Notes under the pieces: generated by a model
The model's input: only the letters and a program-made list of their open reading frames with translations
What the model was told of the DNA's origin: nothing
Databases searched by the model: none
Part shown: positions 53,875 to 61,767 of the stretch, in pieces
Layout of the letters: each line of letters starts with the position of its first letter
How positions within the stretch are numbered: the first letter of the stretch is position 1
Assembly (NCBI GenBank): GCA_902805655.1
Contig: CADCTF010000087.1
Span: forward strand, 53,743-117,742
From: an uncultured Acidimicrobiales bacterium
Lineage (GTDB): Bacteria > Actinomycetota > Acidimicrobiia > Acidimicrobiales > CADCTF01
Direction: 5' to 3'
DNA length: 64,000 bases
Position numbers and translations under genes: made by a program

Positions 53875-54414
53875 CTACCGAGGTCCGAGCTGGCCCCGCA
53901 CCGCTCCGCCGGGATAGTCGGCGTTGTGGACGTTCACGTAGTAGCCCACCGGGTCGCCGGCGATGGTGGCCGCAAGAGTTCCCTCGGCCGACACGCATCC
54001 CTGCGACGAGCCGTTCGTCGGAGCCGGCGTGAGCGGCACCACGATGTCACCGCTCTGCCCGATGCGGCCCCGGTGGATGTGGGCGGCCGTCGCCGCCCCG
54101 ATGCCGGTGACGCTGAGCTCGAAGCAGATCTCGCGCTTCTGCTGATCGATCCGCAGCATGGCGGTGCCACGCCCATCGGGGTCACCCGGGCCCGGCACCT
54201 CGACCGCGCCGCTCAGCTCCGTCGTGAAGGTCGCCACGCCCTCGGGGGTCGTGGTGCTGCTCGCCTGGTCCCGCGCCAGGGTCGAAGGGGTCGACGGCGG
54301 CTGGGTGGTGGTCGTGACGTCGGCCGGAGCCACCCCGTCATCGCCGCCACACGCACCGAGGGCAAGTGACGCCGCCAGGAGGATCGCAGCGCCGGCACGT
54401 GGATGGCATCTCAT
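53875..54414 (-). CDS. CHRD-domain lipoprotein
   Basis: 179 residues from the ATG at 54414. The signal peptide ends in the lipobox LGAC (Cys about 22), followed by a Thr/Pro/Ser linker, so the protein is anchored to the outer face of the membrane. Residues about 60-178 form a CHRD domain: ELSGAVEVPGPGDPDGRGTA, ELSVTGIGAATAAHIHRG, GDIVVPLTPAP, YYVNVHNADYPGGAVRGQL. The family is widespread in secreted proteins and its biochemical function is not established. TAAAGC seven bases before the ATG may be a weak -10 box. Divergent from the response regulator gene, 87 bases apart. Confidence 0.88.
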   Translation of the reverse strand: MRCHPRAGAAILLAASLALGACGGDDGVAPADVTTTTQPPSTPSTLARDQASSTTTPEGVATFTTELSGAVEVPGPGDPDGRGTAMLRIDQQKREICFELSVTGIGAATAAHIHRGRIGQSGDIVVPLTPAPTNGSSQGCVSAEGTLAATIAGDPVGYYVNVHNADYPGGAVRGQLGPR

Positions 54415-54488
54415 GATGTCCGCTTTACCCGGATCGGACCTGCACAAGATCTTCACGACTCCTGCGGTACTTCTCGACACCCCGTTCG

Positions 54489-54494
54489 TAGTGT
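54489..54494 (+). promoter_or_regulatory. Putative leaderless -10 box TAGTGT (response regulator)
   Basis: TAGTGT is followed by seven bases and the ATG at 54502. It supports that start over an upstream in-frame ATG at 54403, which would add a non-homologous peptide overlapping the divergent lipoprotein gene. Confidence 0.5.
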
Positions 54495-54501
54495 CGGCGC
54501 C

Positions 54502-55221
54502 ATGGAGCCCCCGCACGTTGTCGTCATCGAGGACGAGGGGATCATCGCCGCCGCGGTGGCGGCTCGCCTCCGGAGCGAGGGCTTCAGCGTCGACGTCGCC
54601 CACGACGGGCTGGACGGCGTGGACCTGGTGGAGCGCTGCCGGCCCGACCTGGTGGTGCTCGACCTCATGCTGCCCGGGCTCGACGGTCTCGAGGTGTGCA
54701 AGCGCATCCAGCGTCACCGGCCCGTCCCCGTCCTCATGCTGACCGCTCGCGAGTCGGAGGCCGACCTCCTGGTCGGGCTCGCCGTGGGCGCCGACGACTA
54801 CATGACCAAGCCGTTCAGCCCGCGGGAGCTGGTGGCGAGGGTGCGGACGATCCTCCGCCGCGCCGAGCGGCAGGCCGAGCGAGAGGCGGAGCGGGCCGAA
54901 GGAATGGACGCCTCGGCCGCGACGACACCCGAGGTGCTGGAGGTCGGCGGGGTGCGGATCGATCTCGGCGGGCGTCGCGTCACGGCCGACGGCGAGACGG
55001 TGCACCTCACGCCCACCGAGTTCGACCTCCTGGTGCAGCTGGCCCGACGGCCGGGGGTGGTCTTCACGCGCGAGCAGCTCCTCGGCGACGTCTGGGGCTA
55101 CCGCGACGGCTCGGGTGCGAGGACGGTCGACTCCCACGTGCGCGCCCTGCGCCAGAAGCTCGGGGCCTCGCTCATCCGCACGGTGCACGGCGTCGGCTAC
55201 TCGCTCGAGCGGTCGGTGTGA
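54502..55221 (+). CDS. OmpR-family response regulator
   Basis: 239 residues. The receiver domain (3-115) has the acidic pair VVVIEDEG, phospho-acceptor Asp54 in VVLDLMLPG, Thr in MLTA and Lys in DDYMTKPFSPRELVAR. After an Ala/Glu-rich linker with coiled character (about 118-145), the winged-helix DNA-binding domain (about 145-238) has HLTPTEFDLLVQLARRPGVV, FTREQLLGDVWG and RTVDSHVRALRQKLG. It is activated by the adjacent kinase through a GTGA-coupled gene pair. The target genes are unknown; the divergent CHRD lipoprotein gene is a candidate. Confidence 0.95.
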   Translation: MEPPHVVVIEDEGIIAAAVAARLRSEGFSVDVAHDGLDGVDLVERCRPDLVVLDLMLPGLDGLEVCKRIQRHRPVPVLMLTARESEADLLVGLAVGADDYMTKPFSPRELVARVRTILRRAERQAEREAERAEGMDASAATTPEVLEVGGVRIDLGGRRVTADGETVHLTPTEFDLLVQLARRPGVVFTREQLLGDVWGYRDGSGARTVDSHVRALRQKLGASLIRTVHGVGYSLERSV

Positions 55222-56219
55222 GGCCGCTCGACGGTCTGCGCTCGATCAAGCTCAAGCTGGGAGCGGCCATCGTCGCCTCCGTGGTGGTGAGCTCGCTGGT
55301 GAGCATCGCCGGCGTGGGTCTCGGCGTGCCGCTGCTGTGGTGGCCGGTCGTGTCCGCCGTCATCGCGCTGGGACTGGTGCAGGTGCTGGCCCACGGCATG
55401 ACGTCGCCGTTGCGGGAGATGGCGGATGCGGCCCGGGCCATGGCCAAGGGCGAGCACGGCCGCCGCGTGCGAGCCACGGCCCAGGACGAGGTGGGTGACC
55501 TGGCTCGTGCCTTCAACGCCATGGCCGCGGAGCTGGAGTCGGTGGACCGGCTCCGACGCGACCTGGTGGCGAACGTGTCCCACGAGCTACGGACGCCGAT
55601 CAGCGCGCTGCAAGCCGTGCTCGAGAACGTCGTGGACGGGGTCGAGGCACCCGAGCCGGACGTCTTCCGCACCATGCTCCGCCAGACCGAGCGCCTCGGC
55701 CGCCTGGTCACCCAGCTCCTCGATCTCTCGCGACTCGAGTCCGGCTCGGTGCCGCTGCAGCGTTCGACCTTCCACCTCGGAAGCGTGATCGACGATGCCG
55801 TCGAGGAGTGCCGCCTCCACGGGCCCACCGTCGTCATCCGGGCCTCCTGCCCCGACGACCTCTGCGCCGACGCGGACCCCGAGCGGCTGCACCAGGTGCT
55901 CGCCAACCTGCTCGAGAACGCGGTGCGACACTCACCGCCCGACGGCACGGTGGAGGTCCGCGCCTGGCGCGACGCGCACGCCGTCAGCCTGGAGGTGCTC
56001 GACGAGGGGCCCGGCATCCCTGAGGGCGACGCGGAGCGCGTCTTCGACCGCTTCTACCGAGCCGACGCCGCCCGTGCATCCGATCGGGGCGGGGCCGGGC
56101 TCGGCCTGGCCATCGCCCGCTGGATCGTCGACCTGCACGGCGGCGACATCCGACCCGAACGACGCCAACCACGCGGCTGCCGCATGGTCGTCGTCATACC
56201 TGATGGAGGACCCTCATGA
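55218..56219 (+). CDS. Sensor histidine kinase, short sensor
   Basis: 333 residues from the GTG at 55218. Two membrane helices (about 14-34 and 40-60) are joined by a loop of only a few residues, so no extracellular sensor domain exists and the signal must come from the membrane or a partner. HAMP spans about 58-112, DHp 112-180 with phospho-acceptor His122 in VANVSHELRTP, and the ATPase domain has NLLENAVRHS (N box), DEGPGIP (G1) and GGAGLGLAIARWIVDLHGG (G2). The gene overlaps both neighbours by four bases, placing the DUF4153-like membrane protein in the same operon as a plausible sensory partner. Confidence 0.95.
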   Translation: MRPLDGLRSIKLKLGAAIVASVVVSSLVSIAGVGLGVPLLWWPVVSAVIALGLVQVLAHGMTSPLREMADAARAMAKGEHGRRVRATAQDEVGDLARAFNAMAAELESVDRLRRDLVANVSHELRTPISALQAVLENVVDGVEAPEPDVFRTMLRQTERLGRLVTQLLDLSRLESGSVPLQRSTFHLGSVIDDAVEECRLHGPTVVIRASCPDDLCADADPERLHQVLANLLENAVRHSPPDGTVEVRAWRDAHAVSLEVLDEGPGIPEGDAERVFDRFYRADAARASDRGGAGLGLAIARWIVDLHGGDIRPERRQPRGCRMVVVIPDGGPS

Positions 56220-57739
56220 CGTCACTGATCGGCTCCGGCTCCGGCCCCGCCGGGACGGTCACCCCGCCGCCGCCCGCGCTCGCGCTCGCGATCGACCTCG
56301 ACGTCGATCGGCCGGCGGACGCCAGGATCGTGGTGCTGTGCGTCGCCATCGGCCTGGCCGCCGACCTCGCCGTGCGCAGCGGCGTGGTCGGTCTGGCCGG
56401 CGCGCTTCTGCCCATCGCAGCCGCCGCGGCACTGTGGGCCACCCGGGCGGCCCACCGGCGCTCGGCGATGGTCGCGCTGGCCGGGGTGCCGCTCTTCGCC
56501 ATCTGGCTGATGGCCCGTCGCAGCGAGTGGCTCCTGCCGTTGGACCTGCTGGCGGCGGCCAGCCTGTTGTGGATGGGGGCTTCCCTCGCGCGGGGCGGTC
56601 ACGTCCTGGACCAGACCGTGTCGGGGCTCGTCACCAGAGCGGTAGAGGCGTTCGCCCACGGCGTGGCCGCGCCCGCGTTCCTCGCGCCTGTGCTCCGAGC
56701 TCGGCACAGCAGCCGCTCGTCGATCGCTCCGGTCGTGCGCGGACTGCTGTTGGTTGCACCCTTCCTGGTCCTCGTCACGGTGCTGCTCCGCTCGGCCGAC
56801 GCGGTGTTCGCCGAGCTGGTGGAGATCCCGATGCCGGCGGACCTCGCCGGGCACGCCATCCTCGTGCTGGTCGGCGCCTGGACGATGGCCGGCCTCTTCC
56901 GCCTGGCGTCGGCCCGTCCCCTGGAGGTGCAGAGCTCCGGGCGGCGGTTGCTGGGCCCGACCGAAGCAGTGAGCGCGCTGGCCGCGCTGGTGGTGCTCTA
57001 CGGCGCCTTCGTCCTCATCCAGGTCGTGGTGCTGGCCGGCGGAGAGGCCCACGTCCTTCAGACGACAGGGCTGACCTTCGCCGAGTACGCACGATCCGGC
57101 TTCTTCCAGCTCCTCGCCGTCGCCGCCCTGACCCTGGTGCTGCTCTCGGCGCTGCGGGCGGTGGTGCGCGACGGATCGGCGTTCCAACGGAGCGCGTTCT
57201 TCTGGCTGGCCCAGGCGGCCATCGTGCTCACGGTGGCCATCGTCGCCGTCGCCGTGCGCCGGCTGCACCTCTACGAGCGGTCCTACGGCCTCACCATGCT
57301 GCGGCTGGCCAGCACTGCCTTCGCACTCTGGATCGGCGCGGTGTTCCTGCTCCTCGGGGCCAAGTACGCGGGTCTGCGGCGCGATCGGGAGTGGTTCGTG
57401 CCCGCCGCCCTGCTCGCCGCCGGCGCCGTGCTGCTCATCCTCAACGTCGTCAACCCGGAGGCTCTGGTCGTGCGGCGCAACGTCGCCAACTTCGAGCAGA
57501 CCGGCCGCTTCGATGCCTCCTACGCGACGAAGCTGTCCGATGACGCGGTGCCGGCCCTGGTGGCGGCCCTGCCCCGGCTCGCTCCGCAGGACCAAAACAC
57601 CGTGCTCGCCTCGGTGTGCCGGGACGAGAAGCAAGCAGAACGGGGGCTCTGGGCCTTCAACGCCGCCCGTGCTGCCGCCGAGGAAGCCCGCTCCTCGGTG
57701 TGCGGGGCCCGCTACGTCACCATCAGTACGGGCCGGTAG
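56216..57739 (+). CDS. Multi-span membrane protein, DUF4153/DUF4173-like
   Basis: 507 residues with about eleven to twelve hydrophobic spans, among them VGLAGALLPIAAAAALW, VVRGLLLVAPFLVLVTVLL, AGHAILVLVGAWTMAGLF, LAALVVLYGAFVLIQVVVLA and ALLAAGAVLLILNVV. YARSGFFQLLAVAALTLVLL is the conserved GFF region of the DUF4153/DUF4173 group. After the last span the region NPEALVVRRNVANFEQTGRF and a soluble C-terminal tail of about 80 residues follow. The function of the family is unknown. The ATG at 56216 overlaps the kinase stop and has GGAGG upstream. Strict coupling to the two-component genes suggests it is their signal partner or output. Confidence 0.8.
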   Translation: MTSLIGSGSGPAGTVTPPPPALALAIDLDVDRPADARIVVLCVAIGLAADLAVRSGVVGLAGALLPIAAAAALWATRAAHRRSAMVALAGVPLFAIWLMARRSEWLLPLDLLAAASLLWMGASLARGGHVLDQTVSGLVTRAVEAFAHGVAAPAFLAPVLRARHSSRSSIAPVVRGLLLVAPFLVLVTVLLRSADAVFAELVEIPMPADLAGHAILVLVGAWTMAGLFRLASARPLEVQSSGRRLLGPTEAVSALAALVVLYGAFVLIQVVVLAGGEAHVLQTTGLTFAEYARSGFFQLLAVAALTLVLLSALRAVVRDGSAFQRSAFFWLAQAAIVLTVAIVAVAVRRLHLYERSYGLTMLRLASTAFALWIGAVFLLLGAKYAGLRRDREWFVPAALLAAGAVLLILNVVNPEALVVRRNVANFEQTGRFDASYATKLSDDAVPALVAALPRLAPQDQNTVLASVCRDEKQAERGLWAFNAARAAAEEARSSVCGARYVTISTGR

Positions 57740-57750
57740 GCCCGACCGGC

Positions 57751-57756
57751 GACACT
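57751..57756 (+). promoter_or_regulatory. Weak -10-like box GACACT
   Basis: GACACT is followed by six bases and the ATG at 57763. It departs from TANNNT at the first base but has the same spacing as the stronger boxes in the window. Confidence 0.3.
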
Positions 57757-57762
57757 GGCGCC

Positions 57763-58380
57763 ATGGAGTTCCAGCAGGTGGTGCGGCGCCGTCACATGGT
57801 TCGCAGCTTCCACGACCGGCCGGTGCCGCCGGAGCTGCTCGATCGTGTGCTCGACAACGCCGTGCGGGCACCGTCTGCCGGCTTCAGCCAGGGCTGGGCC
57901 TTCCTCGTGCTCGAAGGGAGGGAGGAGACCGAGCGGTTCTGGGAGGCCACCTTCACGGGCGGCGACCGCTCCACCTTCCGTTGGCAGGGCCTCTTCCGCG
58001 CTCCCGTGATCATCGTGCCGCTGTCGCACAAGCAGAGCTACGTCGACCGCTACGCGGAGGCCGACAAGGGCGTGAACCCCGACCACGAAGGGTTCTGGCC
58101 CGTCCCCTACTGGGACATCGACACCGGCTTCGCCTCCATGCTGATGCTCCTCACGGCCGTCGACGCCGGTCTCGGCGCACTCTTCTTCGGCATCTTCCCC
58201 CCCCGGCTCCCCGCCTTTCGCGACGCCTTCGGCGTGCCGGACTCGCACACCCCCATCGGCGCCATCGCCCTCGGCTGGGCCGACCACGACCACGACGAGC
58301 CCTCGCGCTCGGCCACGCGCGGTCGCCGGCCCATGGGCCAGGTCCTCCACCGGGGACACTGGCGAACGCCGACGGAGTAG
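57763..58380 (+). CDS. Nitroreductase-family protein
   Basis: 205 residues from the ATG at 57763. VVRRRHMVRSFHDRPVPPEL and RAPSAGFSQGWAFLVLEG carry the FMN-phosphate contacts of the family (Arg-x-Ser/His-Arg-x-Phe), and GFASMLMLLTAVDAGLGALF, IGAIALGW and the basic C-terminus match the usual fold. The central segment (WDIDTGFASM) resembles actinobacterial homologs rather than NfsA/NfsB. It probably uses FMN (possibly deazaflavin-linked electron flow) to reduce an unknown quinone- or nitro-type substrate as a homodimer. It converges with the sirtuin gene 30 bases away. Confidence 0.88.
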   Translation: MEFQQVVRRRHMVRSFHDRPVPPELLDRVLDNAVRAPSAGFSQGWAFLVLEGREETERFWEATFTGGDRSTFRWQGLFRAPVIIVPLSHKQSYVDRYAEADKGVNPDHEGFWPVPYWDIDTGFASMLMLLTAVDAGLGALFFGIFPPRLPAFRDAFGVPDSHTPIGAIALGWADHDHDEPSRSATRGRRPMGQVLHRGHWRTPTE

Positions 58381-58410
58381 CGAAGGACACGCCGGCGCCG
58401 CCGCCGTCGG

Positions 58411-59160
58411 TCAGACGATGGCGGCCAGCACCTCGCTGATCGACCCGCGCAGCACCGAGTCGGCCAGGTGGTCGAAGGCGGTCGGCTCACCGTTCACGAT
58501 CACCAGCCGCGCGCCGCTCTGCACCGCCAGGGGGACGACACCGGCGACCGGGTACACGCCGAGGGTCGAGCCGACCGCCAGCAGCAGGTCGCACTCCAGC
58601 CCGGCCTGCTCCGCCCGCCGCAGGTCGGCCTCGACGAGCTGCTGGCCGAAGCTGATCGTGGCCGACTTGAGGATTCCGCCACAGGTGCGACACGGCGGGT
58701 CTTCCTCACCGGCACGCACGCGTTCGAGTGCCCGCTCCATCGGGGCCCGCTCACCGCACGACAGACAGGCCACCTCCCGGATGGTGCCGTGGATCTCCAC
58801 GACCTTGCCGGCACTCGAGCCGGCGGCCTGGTGCAGGCCGTCGATGTTCTGGGTGATGAGCGTGTGCAGCTTCCCCCGCCGTTCCAGCTCCACCAGGGCT
58901 CGGTGCCCGTCGTTCGGCTCCGCCGTCCACGCCGGTGAGTCGACGCGCCCACGCCATGCCCGCTTCCGTGTCTCCGGCTCGGATACGTAGTGCTGCAGCG
59001 TCGCAGTGCGCTCCGCCCCCGGGTTCTTCGTCCAGACACCGTTCGGCCCACGGAAGTCGGGAATTCCGGAGTCGGTGGAGATCCCCGCTCCGGTGAGGAC
59101 GACGATGCGCTCGGCCTCGTCGATCCACCCCCGGACGTCGGCCAGGTCAGCACTCGGCAT
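58411..59160 (-). CDS. Sirtuin-type NAD-dependent protein deacylase
   Basis: 249 residues from the ATG at 59160. VVLTGAGISTDSGIPDFRG is the NAD-binding signature, TQNIDGLHQAAG and the catalytic His in VEIHGTIREV follow, and two CxxC pairs (CLSCGE, CRTCGG) bind zinc. ISFGQQLVEADLRRAEQAG, AVGSTLGVYPVAGV and VIVNGEPTAFD complete the Rossmann domain. The TAWAAE-type Ala/Tyr-Arg pair of desuccinylases is not evident, so deacetylation is more likely. GAGACT lies six bases before the ATG and could be a weak leaderless promoter. Divergent from ppa with 57 bases between. Confidence 0.93.
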   Translation of the reverse strand: MPSADLADVRGWIDEAERIVVLTGAGISTDSGIPDFRGPNGVWTKNPGAERTATLQHYVSEPETRKRAWRGRVDSPAWTAEPNDGHRALVELERRGKLHTLITQNIDGLHQAAGSSAGKVVEIHGTIREVACLSCGERAPMERALERVRAGEEDPPCRTCGGILKSATISFGQQLVEADLRRAEQAGLECDLLLAVGSTLGVYPVAGVVPLAVQSGARLVIVNGEPTAFDHLADSVLRGSISEVLAAIV

Positions 59161-59205
59161 GACCCGAGTCTCGCGCCGGGTGTGGGGTCGATCGCAGTCC
59201 GGCCC

Positions 59206-59211
59206 TACCGT
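59206..59211 (+). promoter_or_regulatory. Putative leaderless -10 box TACCGT (ppa)
   Basis: TACCGT is followed by exactly six bases and the ATG at 59218. No ribosome binding site is present ahead of the ATG. Confidence 0.5.
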
Positions 59212-59217
59212 TGACGC

Positions 59218-59709
59218 ATGGAGATAGAAGTCATCGTCGAGATTCCCAAGGGTTCGAGGAACAAGTACGAGATCGACCACGAGAGCGGCGAGATCTGGCT
59301 GGACCGCACCCTCTTCACGGCCACCATGTATCCCTCGGACTACGGCTTCCTGCCGCACACGCTGGGCGAAGACGGTGACCCTCTCGACGCGCTGGTGCTG
59401 CTCGACGAGCGCACCTTCCCCGGCTGCCACATCCGGGCTCGGCCGGTGGGTGTCTTCTGGATGTCGGACGAGGCCGGGCCCGACGCCAAGGTGCTCTGCG
59501 TGCCGTCCACCGACCCTCGCTGGGCCCATGTCACCGAGCTCGAGCACCTGCAGGCCCACATCCTCGACGAGGTGGCCCACTTCTTCGACGTCTACAAGGC
59601 CCTCGAGCCCGGCAAGGACACCGAGACAGCACACTGGGACGGGCGTGAGGCGGCCGAGCGGGCCATCCTCGAGTCGCGGACGCGATACGTGCCGAACCTG
59701 CCGTCTTGA
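59218..59709 (+). CDS. ppa: Inorganic pyrophosphatase, family I
   Basis: 163 residues, the normal length for bacterial soluble PPases. EIPKGSRNKYEIDHESGEIW, YPSDYGFLPHTLGEDGDPLD (the DGDPLD metal-binding signature), DPRWAHVTELEHL, HFFDVYKALEP and a C-terminal region with HWDGREAAERAI show a complete active site. It hydrolyses pyrophosphate released by nucleotide-sugar, nucleic-acid and lipid synthesis in the cytoplasm. A likely promoter for the next gene begins within its stop codon. Confidence 0.97.
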   Translation: MEIEVIVEIPKGSRNKYEIDHESGEIWLDRTLFTATMYPSDYGFLPHTLGEDGDPLDALVLLDERTFPGCHIRARPVGVFWMSDEAGPDAKVLCVPSTDPRWAHVTELEHLQAHILDEVAHFFDVYKALEPGKDTETAHWDGREAAERAILESRTRYVPNLPS

Positions 59710-59734
59710 CGCCCCGAGCGCGTGCGGGTAGACA
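59706..59734 (+). promoter_or_regulatory. Two-element promoter ahead of the conserved hypothetical gene
   Basis: TTGACG (59706-59711) and TAGACA (59729-59734) are separated by 17 bases. The -35 matches the consensus in five of six positions and overlaps the ppa stop. Transcription would start near 59741, giving a leader of about 68 bases with a GGAGG ribosome binding site. Confidence 0.5.
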
Positions 59735-59808
59735 TGAAATGCACTGAGATGCCGTAGAGGCGAGTGCGGCTCTTCCCCCTCCACCCGCACTCCCATCCGG
59801 AGGCACCA

Positions 59809-60408
59809 ATGCGCTCAGCCCCCACCATCCCTGCCGTCTCGACCCTGTCCGTCCGCCCCCTGCCCGACCCCGTCATCGACGCGGTCGGCGAGGACCCGAG
59901 GTCCCCCTACGTCGAGCAGTTCTGGCTCGGCACCCTGGGCCCGTCCACGACGTGGTTGCTGCGACACATCGCCAACAGCCTGGACGAGTCCCCGGAGGGG
60001 TTCGACCTGGGCCTCGAGGAGACGGCCCGGCGCCTGGGGCTCGGCGACAAGGGTGGACGCCACTCCCCCTTCACCCGTGCGCTCACCCGGCTCGTGCAGT
60101 TCGACCTCGCCCAGCTGGAGGGCACGGCCACCTTGGCCGTGCGCCGGAAGGTGCCACCGCTCAACCGGCATCAGGTCGGGCGACTCAGCGAACCGCTGCA
60201 AGCGGCACACGAGCGGTGGCAGCAGAGCCAGGTCCGCACGCCCCCCGTCCAGCAGATGCGACAGCGCACCCGCGAGCTGGCCGCTTCCTACGTCGCTGCC
60301 GGGCTCCAGCCCGCCGAGGCCGAGCGTGAGCTCATGCGCCTCGGGTTCCACCCGGCGCTGTGCGGCGAGGCGATGCGGTGGATCACCGAGCAGCAAGAGG
60401 CCGGCTGA
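59809..60408 (+). CDS. Conserved-looking protein of unknown function
   Basis: 199 residues from the ATG at 59809, preceded by CGGAGG with ideal spacing; a GTG at 59764 would add 15 unconvincing residues. After a proline-rich start, residues 30-125 look like a compact alpha/beta or winged-helix unit (VEQFWLGTLGPSTTWLLRHI, LGLEETARRLGLGDKGGRHS, FTRALTRLVQFDLAQ, TLAVRRKVPPLNRHQVGRL). Residues 130-199 are helical and charged (AAHERWQQSQ, MRQRTRELAASYVAAGLQ). No membrane segment, signal or catalytic motif is visible. A DNA- or protein-binding role is possible, but I do not recognise a named family. Confidence 0.7.
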   Translation: MRSAPTIPAVSTLSVRPLPDPVIDAVGEDPRSPYVEQFWLGTLGPSTTWLLRHIANSLDESPEGFDLGLEETARRLGLGDKGGRHSPFTRALTRLVQFDLAQLEGTATLAVRRKVPPLNRHQVGRLSEPLQAAHERWQQSQVRTPPVQQMRQRTRELAASYVAAGLQPAEAERELMRLGFHPALCGEAMRWITEQQEAG

Positions 60409-60438
60409 CGCGGCGGACTGGCCGTCTGAGTCGGCTGC

Positions 60439-61140
60439 TCAGGCGGAGGTGAGCCCGACGGCCGTGCCGCAGGCGCCACAGGAGAAGACCACCACCTCGC
60501 GGCCGCCCCCTCCGACGCCCCGAGCCGTGACCACGCTGTAGGTCAGCTCGCTCTCCAGCCGGCGACCGCAGGACCGACAGACCGGCGAAGCCGCCGCCGT
60601 CACGGCGGCGGCTGTGGGCGCTACGGGCGGGGCGGCTGGGGCTGAGGGCACGGGAACAGCGAGCGGCTCGGGGCCGGCAGGAGAGTCGAGCCGCACCCGC
60701 AACGCTTCCGGCTCGACTCCGAGCCCCCGCAGCACCTGGCAGGCCGTGCCCTCGACGTCGAGGATCGCCAGCAACAGGTGCTGGGGGGCCACGACGTCGG
60801 ACCGGCACTGCCGGGAGAAGCGCAGCGAGCGGCCGAGGGCCCGCCCGGCTCGCATGGTGGTGGGAAGCGCGCCCGCCGGCACGCGTCCGGGAGACACCGG
60901 AAGCCCGACGGCCTCGCCGGCCTTGTCCCGGGCGGCCGCCAGGGTGACCCGGTCGTCCCCCACCAGCCGGCTGCCCTCGCCGTCCTCCAACGCCAGCAGC
61001 CCGAGCAACAGGTGCTCGGTGCCGAGCCGTTCGTGGCCCAGGAGTCGGGCCTCTCCCTCGGCCAGGGTCACCGCTCGACGAGCGGTCGGGCCGAACCCCT
61101 CGAGCTCTCGACGCTCGGCCAGATCATCGCTCACGGCCAT
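60439..61140 (-). CDS. Stand-alone Clp_N-like repeat protein with C-terminal zinc ribbon
   Basis: 233 residues from the ATG at 61140 (MAVSDDLAERRELEGFGPTA). Residues 15-150 are two Clp-repeat-like helical units: ARRAVTLAEGEARLLGHERL, GTEHLLLGLLALEDGEGSRL and, in the second unit, VVAPQHLLLAILDVEGTACQ. There is no AAA+ ATPase domain. After an Ala/Pro linker, CRSCGRRLESE and FSCGACGTAV give two CxxC pairs about 30 residues apart, a probable zinc ribbon. Clp_N domains recognise protease substrates in ClpC, so this may be an adaptor or a ClpC competitor; that is inference. Confidence 0.8.
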   Translation of the reverse strand: MAVSDDLAERRELEGFGPTARRAVTLAEGEARLLGHERLGTEHLLLGLLALEDGEGSRLVGDDRVTLAAARDKAGEAVGLPVSPGRVPAGALPTTMRAGRALGRSLRFSRQCRSDVVAPQHLLLAILDVEGTACQVLRGLGVEPEALRVRLDSPAGPEPLAVPVPSAPAAPPVAPTAAAVTAAASPVCRSCGRRLESELTYSVVTARGVGGGGREVVVFSCGACGTAVGLTSA

Positions 61141-61221
61141 CCATGCTGGCGTGTCGGACGTCCGCTGCGGTGCACCCCCTCCTTGACCGACCTCGTGTTC
61201 ACGGCTAGGACGCACTCGGCC

Positions 61222-61749
61222 TCAGCTCCGGCCGCGCCCTTCACCTCCCGGGACGGCCGGAGACGGGCGGCTCGACGCGCCGCGTCGCCGCCGCGCCACC
61301 CGGAGGCCGGCGCCGCCGACGAGCACCAGGGCGAAGACGGCCAGCGCCGCCCACGGGTCGGGCCAGCCCGAAGCGGCCAGCGCCGCGACCCCGAGGACAC
61401 CCAGCATCGCGTTGCGCACGAGGTCGAGTGGCGAGATGGGATCGGTCCTTGCCGAGCCGAAGCACGCACACCCGGCGGCGACACCGGCCCGCAGGGCTTG
61501 CGCCAGCACGACCGAGAAGGCTCCGAGCAGCAACAGCGCAACCGTCGCGCCGGGCACCGGCACGACGATGAGCAGGGCCGCTGCCGCCAGCTCGAAGATC
61601 GGCACGCCCAGCGCGAGCGTCGCGGCGTACGGCAGCCCCAGCGCCGAGAACGAGGCCGCCGTGCTCTGCGGACGAGCGATCTTCGCCGCCCCGGCCCAGA
61701 TGAAGATCACCGCGAGCGCGATGGCGGCGGCCGCGCCGAGGTCGCCCAC
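61222..61749 (-). CDS. MauE/DoxX-like membrane protein
   Basis: 175 residues with four membrane spans (AAAIALAVIFIWAGAAKI, LALGVPIFELAAAALLIVV, ATVALLLLGAFSVVLAQAL, ALAVFALVLVGGAGLRV). ALRAGVAAGCACFGSARTDP holds the CxCFG motif of MauE-type proteins, and WAGAAKIARPQSTAASFSAL is the family's N-terminal pattern. MauE-related proteins act in redox maturation of extracytoplasmic proteins in methylamine-utilising bacteria; here there is no mau gene, so the role is open. GTG start at 61749, 18 bases after the pepA stop, with GGAGG overlapping the start. Confidence 0.82.
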   Translation of the reverse strand: MGDLGAAAAIALAVIFIWAGAAKIARPQSTAASFSALGLPYAATLALGVPIFELAAAALLIVVPVPGATVALLLLGAFSVVLAQALRAGVAAGCACFGSARTDPISPLDLVRNAMLGVLGVAALAASGWPDPWAALAVFALVLVGGAGLRVARRRRGASSRPSPAVPGGEGRGRS

Positions 61750-61767
61750 CTCCAGCGGACCGAGCGC

